In this document: positions 60,698 through 64,000 of the stretch, piece after piece
Position numbering within the stretch: the stretch's first letter is position 1
Layout: every line of letters starts with the position of its first letter
Source: Alicyclobacillus contaminans DSM 17975
GTDB taxonomy: Bacteria; Bacillota; Bacilli; Alicyclobacillales; Alicyclobacillaceae
Direction: 5' to 3'
NCBI RefSeq assembly: GCF_000429525.1
Contig: NZ_AUCA01000001.1
Coordinates: forward strand, 124,001 to 188,000
Length of the DNA stretch: 64,000 bases
Notes under the pieces: model-generated
Seen by the model: the letters and a program-made list of their open reading frames with translations, nothing else
The model's database searches: none
Told to the model about the DNA's origin: nothing
Position numbers and translations under genes: made by a program

Positions 60698-61564
60698 CTA
60701 TCCATTGACGGCCGTACCCCCATTGGGGTGCAGCACCTGGCCGGTCATGTACGACGCGTCTTCGGAGGCGAGAAACACGTAGCTCGGGGCCACTTCCACC
60801 GGTTGGCCGGCCCGCTTCATCGGCGTGTCCTGGCCGAATTTGGCGACTTGGTCCGCCGTGAAGGTGCTCGGTATCAGCGGTGTCCAGATGGGCCCCGGCG
60901 CCACGGCGTTGACGCGGATTCCGCGGTCGACCAGCTGCTTGGCGAGCGACCGGGTGAACGCCACCATCGCCCCTTTGGTCGACGCGTAGTCCACCAGTTG
61001 TGGATTGCCCTCGTAGGCAGTGACAGACGCCGTGTTGATGATGGCGCTGCCCGGCGTCAGGTGGGGGAGGGCGGCCTTCGTCATGTAGAAGCAGGAGAAA
61101 ATGTTCGTCTGAAACGTTCGTTCCAATTGATCTCGTGTAATGTCCGCAATGCTCGCCTGGGGATGCTGCTCCGCCGCATTATTTACGAGAACATCCAATC
61201 TCCCAAACGCATCCACCACCTGTTTGACCGCCTGTTGACATTGCGTTTCATCGCGAACATCGGCGGCTATCGTCAGGCAGCGCCGTCCCAGCTGTTGGAC
61301 GCGTTGTCGAGTCCCCTCCGCATCGCCGTGTTCGTTCAAGTAGACGAGGGCTACGTCGGCCCCCTCACGAGCGAACGCCAGCGCGACCGACTTGCCAATG
61401 CCGCTGTCGCCGCCGGTGATGAGAGCAACCTTGCCGGCCAAACGGGGAGATCCTGCGTGCGGCGCATCCTCGTGAATGGGCAGCGGATTCATCTGGGATT
61501 CCAGTCCCGGCTGACGCGATTGGTGCTGTGCGGGCAACGAAGTGGGGTAAGTCATGGGTGCCAT
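60698..61564 (-). CDS. SDR oxidoreductase of the general-stress (YhxC/YdaD/GspA) group
   Basis: 288 residues. A 40-residue N-terminal extension typical of the group (PGLESQMNPLP) precedes the Rossmann motif TGGDSGIGKSVA, NNAAEQHP, and the catalytic S (INTASVTAYEG), Y and K (YASTKGA). ATG at 61564 follows GGAAAGGA. Substrate unknown; relatives are induced by stress in Bacillus. It is convergent with fetB with only seven bases between. Confidence 0.9.
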   Translation of the reverse strand: MAPMTYPTSLPAQHQSRQPGLESQMNPLPIHEDAPHAGSPRLAGKVALITGGDSGIGKSVALAFAREGADVALVYLNEHGDAEGTRQRVQQLGRRCLTIAADVRDETQCQQAVKQVVDAFGRLDVLVNNAAEQHPQASIADITRDQLERTFQTNIFSCFYMTKAALPHLTPGSAIINTASVTAYEGNPQLVDYASTKGAMVAFTRSLAKQLVDRGIRVNAVAPGPIWTPLIPSTFTADQVAKFGQDTPMKRAGQPVEVAPSYVFLASEDASYMTGQVLHPNGGTAVNG

Positions 61565-61619
61565 CGGGATCAGTCCTTTCCTTCAGTATCGTCCCTAGTG
61601 TGCCAATCTCTGCCGATTT

Positions 61620-61880
61620 ATGTTCACGTTTCCGGTGGATTCGCCATCCCGAAGGCGCGGCGGGCAGGCGCTGCCCACGCCCATTTCCCGGACGACGGTG
61701 GCCGTGGCGCCGTTGCAAACGGTGGACATTCAATTCACCGCAGACAATCCAGGCCATTGGTGTTTGCACAGTGCGAACCCGCATTGTGTCGCGGGCGACG
61801 GCCGGGCGCTCGGCGGAATGGTCGCCGCACTTCGGTATGTGGACTCAGTGGATGCAGTGGACGTCGAGAGGGCGGAATAG
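61620..61880 (+). pseudogene. remnant of a multicopper oxidase C-terminus
   Basis: The translation contains RTTVAVAPLQTVDIQFTADN followed by PGHWCLHSANPHCVAG and GGMVAALRY. This lines up with the last cupredoxin domain of multicopper oxidases (...TVDIxFxADNPGxWxxHCHxxxHxxxGM...). The HCH copper motif is damaged (HSANPHC) and the rest of the enzyme is absent. About 85 of roughly 500 residues remain. Confidence 0.6.
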
Positions 61881-61931
61881 AGAACGAGTGGATCTGAGCG
61901 CAATGGGCAAGCTCGCGCCGTCCGCCGTATG

Positions 61932-62255
61932 TCATGGCGAGCGCTTGGCGAACCATTGCTGCAGGCGTTCCACCAAGGATTGAATGACCTGGGGCGCCTG
62001 TGTCGGCGATACGTGCCGAATCGGCAGCGCGCCGTTGCCGTACCCGAGGTTTCGCCTAGGCAGCGGTCGCTGCAAAACGTGAATGGTCGCCTGCAGGGAC
62101 TGTTCATCGACATCCTCCAGGCCCACGGTCACAATATACCAGTAGTTTCCGATTTCTTGGACGCGGTGGTACATCAGCGGATGCTGCTGCTCGAATCCTG
62201 CGTCCTTCAGGAACGCCACCGCCTCATCGTACGCGGACTTCGCAAATGTGGTCAT
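61932..62255 (-). CDS. small protein of unknown function
   Basis: 107 residues from ATG 62255 (AAGGGCGG upstream). A mixed alpha/beta profile with YHRVQEIGNYWYIVTVGLEDVDEQ in the centre and a helical end (PQVIQSLVERLQQWF). No signal or membrane segment; no family recognised. The longer frame to 62621 is an antisense artefact over cheX. Confidence 0.6.
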   Translation of the reverse strand: MTTFAKSAYDEAVAFLKDAGFEQQHPLMYHRVQEIGNYWYIVTVGLEDVDEQSLQATIHVLQRPLPRRNLGYGNGALPIRHVSPTQAPQVIQSLVERLQQWFAKRSP

Positions 62256-62391
62256 GTCCGACACCGCCCTTCGTTGACTTTGCGGCCATTGTACCACATG
62301 GTGCGTCGGGCGCTGGCAGAGCGGACGGAAGGGTATGGTGCGCCGGTCGGCGCCGTGCCGCCGACGGCACAGAAGATAGTCCAAATCGCCA

Positions 62392-62422
62392 ATTGTCGAA
62401 CTCTGGTGAAACGTGATAGTAT
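62392..62422 (+). promoter_or_regulatory. promoter with Spo0A-box-like site before the CheX-like gene
   Basis: TTGTCG (62393-62398), 18-bp spacer, TAGTAT (62417-62422). The -35 lies inside ATTGTCGAA (62392-62400), which differs from the 0A box TTTGTCRAA at one position. If real, Spo0A would contact this promoter. Confidence 0.45.
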
Positions 62423-62541
62423 TTGTGCACATAGGCAAACGTGCACCTTCCCCGATGTGGTCTGAGGGATTGTCCGCTACCGGGTTGGCGGAGCACGCAA
62501 CGCACAACAAGTTCAACAGGATGGGGAAGGCGAGGAACGAG

Positions 62542-62997
62542 ATGTCCACGACATACGTGACTGGTTTGTTGAACGGAATGCTGAGCGCCGTCTCGACGGT
62601 GATCCCAATCCCTGCGCGCAACGAGAAACCGTTGTTGGTGGACGCGCCGATTATGAATGTGGAGATGGGCGTCCTGATTGGATTGGCCGGTCAGATCCGG
62701 GGGCGTTTCCTGTTGGCGGGAGAGCCGGCGGTTTTCGGGAACGTGGCAGAGGCCATGTTCGGCATGCGGATTGAAGGGGAAATGCTGGAATCGTTTGTCG
62801 GGGAACTCGGAAACATGATTGGCGGCACCATGTGTACCAATGTTTCTCAGGACGGAGTGCTGTTGGACATCACGCCGCCGACCGTGTTTGTGGGAGATAT
62901 CAAACTGTCCGGATTCCGGCACGCGCTGTCCGTTCCAGTGGAGCTGGAGACGAAGGGAATTTTGCAACTGGTGTTGATTGTTGAAGAAATGCCCTGA
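62542..62997 (+). CDS. CheX-like chemotaxis phosphatase domain protein
   Basis: 151 residues. The phosphatase signature S/D-x3-E-x2-N-x20-22-P is present as S84, E88, N91 and P112 (SFVGELGNMIGG... TPP), as in CheX/CheC proteins that remove phosphate from CheY. No other chemotaxis gene is nearby, so it may act on another receiver protein. ATG at 62542 follows GAGGAACG. Confidence 0.85.
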   Translation: MSTTYVTGLLNGMLSAVSTVIPIPARNEKPLLVDAPIMNVEMGVLIGLAGQIRGRFLLAGEPAVFGNVAEAMFGMRIEGEMLESFVGELGNMIGGTMCTNVSQDGVLLDITPPTVFVGDIKLSGFRHALSVPVELETKGILQLVLIVEEMP

Positions 62998-63056
62998 TGC
63001 GGACGTACGTCCGTGGATGCAATATGCGGATGAACGAGGATAAGCGACGGACCAAG

Positions 63057-63094
63057 AATGGCGTGCCGATGCCGTGATCCATGGGCACGCCATT
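63057..63094 (+). terminator. terminator after the CheX-like gene
   Basis: AATGGCGTGCC (63057-63067) / GGCACGCCATT (63084-63094), 11 perfect pairs, followed by a short T-rich stretch. Confidence 0.7.
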
Positions 63095-63204
63095 TGGTGT
63101 GTTCACCGGATGGCATCCAGGCATGTCGTGATGACGGGCATACCCCGGAGGACTCCACGCGGTCTTGCGGCGCATGGGGGATTCGGATATGGTGAAACGA
63201 GAGA

Positions 63205-63981
63205 ATGGAAAGCGGGGAATCAAAACTGGCTCAGCATCGTGTGCGTCTGTTGGCGCTCGACATGGATGGAACCACGTTGCAAAATCACGAAGAAATCTCG
63301 GATGAAACGCGCTGGTGGTTGTTCCGGGCGCGGGAATGCGGCATTGAGTTCACCTTTGCAACGGGTCGACACATCCGCGGACTCCCGTCAACGTACGCTG
63401 CGGCACTCGGTGTACGGGTGCCCATCGTCACCATGAACGGCGGTGAGGTGTGGACTCCGGACGGTCAACTGATTGAACGGCACACGCTGCCGACGGAGGA
63501 TGTCGCCTGGTTGCACGAATTGGCGCGGACCTATGGTGAGCGGATTGGGTTCTGGTCCGCGTACACGGGCGGCCTGGCCGATTGGGATGAATTCGCGAAG
63601 ACGTACGCGGAGCGGGCGTGGCTGAAAGTCGGATTCTTCGCGGAGGACGAAGCCGTTGTCGCGGAGCTGTGGCAGGTGTTGGGCGCGCACGGAGGATTTG
63701 AGTTGACCAACTCCCATCCCCTCAACATTGAGGTGAATCCCAAGGGCGTGACCAAGGCCAGCGGACTGCAGACGGTGGTGGACTTCCTCGGCTGGTCGGC
63801 GGAGGAGGTCGCGGCCATTGGCGACAGCTACAATGACATCCCGATGCTGCGCTGGGCTGGTCTCGGCATTGCCATGGGAAATGCGCAGGAGGCGGTGAAG
63901 GCCGAGGCGGACTGGGTCACCGCCCGGTGCGACGAAGAGGGCGTCGCACGGGCGATTGAACGTTTGTTGCACCAACCCTAA
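63205..63981 (+). CDS. Cof-type HAD hydrolase
   Basis: 258 residues. HAD motif I ALDMDGTTL, motif II ATGR, motif III lysine in VTKASGLQ and motif IV GDSYNDIPML, with a C2-type cap between II and III. These enzymes dephosphorylate sugar phosphates, flavin or other small metabolites. ATG at 63205 has only a weak site (ACGAGAG); a GTG about 12 codons later is possible. It appears to be transcribed alone. Confidence 0.9.
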   Translation: MESGESKLAQHRVRLLALDMDGTTLQNHEEISDETRWWLFRARECGIEFTFATGRHIRGLPSTYAAALGVRVPIVTMNGGEVWTPDGQLIERHTLPTEDVAWLHELARTYGERIGFWSAYTGGLADWDEFAKTYAERAWLKVGFFAEDEAVVAELWQVLGAHGGFELTNSHPLNIEVNPKGVTKASGLQTVVDFLGWSAEEVAAIGDSYNDIPMLRWAGLGIAMGNAQEAVKAEADWVTARCDEEGVARAIERLLHQP

Positions 63982-64000
63982 GGTCTCCTCGCGCGGGCGG

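Noticed and set aside
63001-63012. Perfect palindrome GGACGTACGTCC after the CheX-like gene
   Set aside because: Isolated, downstream of the gene and not at a promoter; could be chance at this GC content.
1-64000. CRISPR arrays, insertion sequences, prophage genes, tRNA or rRNA genes
   Set aside because: None seen: no regular spaced repeats, transposase or integrase motifs, or tRNA-like ends recognised by eye. A dedicated tRNA and repeat search would settle this.

Overview
This is a GC-rich (about 60% by eye), gene-dense bacterial chromosome segment. Several features point to a Gram-positive Firmicute of the Alicyclobacillus/Kyrpidia type. These are strong AAGGAGG-like ribosome sites, frequent GTG/TTG starts, an aa3-type quinol oxidase operon with QoxB/C/D-like subunits, a T-box leader, a three-component YkcB/YkcC/GtrA glycosylation set, a DltX-like peptide, a DUF1450 protein and sporulation-type histidine kinases. 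Genus is an inference. I saw no tRNA, rRNA, insertion sequence, prophage or CRISPR array.

Layout. 1-3.3 kb: end of an aa3 quinol oxidase operon followed by heme O and heme A synthases. 3.4-6.3 kb: a cysteine-rich PAS kinase, phosphofructokinase and two tiny membrane ORFs. 6.3-11.2 kb: a GABA shunt (gabT, gabD) behind a textbook sigma-54 promoter, with a convergent sigma-54 activator. 11.4-22.4 kb: a sugar locus made of a LacI repressor, a complete Opp/Dpp-type ABC importer, a GH1 beta-glucosidase and a GH2 beta-mannosidase. Three matching LacI-type operators flank the repressor gene. 22.7-28.4 kb: an exported protein of unknown function, an anti-sigma factor with a sigma factor reduced to region 4, then an SGNH-MBOAT-DltX-like envelope acylation cassette and a ferric-reductase-like membrane pair. 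28.4-29.6 kb: a glycerol facilitator with a terminator in its leader.

29.7-39.1 kb is cell-envelope territory: GT39, GT2 and GtrA followed by an OmpR-type two-component system in one overlapping operon, then a lipoprotein and an OatA-like O-acetyltransferase. 39.1-45.9 kb: an SDR fossil, a NarL-type regulator, a PAS kinase, murF and ddl (divergent), a DUF1450 protein, and DAHP synthase behind a Phe-specific T-box with two antiterminator/terminator modules. 46-52.8 kb: a thioredoxin-reductase-like flavoprotein, prfC, a small ORF with its own terminator, two TVP38/DedA-type proteins and an MFS exporter. 52.9-64 kb: a SCO protein, a stand-alone LigD-like ligase, a second MFS exporter, an orphan sporulation-type kinase, a solo HicB-like protein, an MBL hydrolase, FetAB, a stress SDR, a multicopper-oxidase fossil, a CheX-like phosphatase and a HAD hydrolase.

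The most unusual loci are: (a) the three-gene acyltransferase cassette ending in a DltX-like 42-residue peptide without DltA or DltC; (b) the sigma gene that keeps only region 4 yet is still coupled to an anti-sigma gene; (c) the partially doubled Phe T-box; (d) an operator-like element shared by the acylation cassette and an MFS exporter about 27 kb away.
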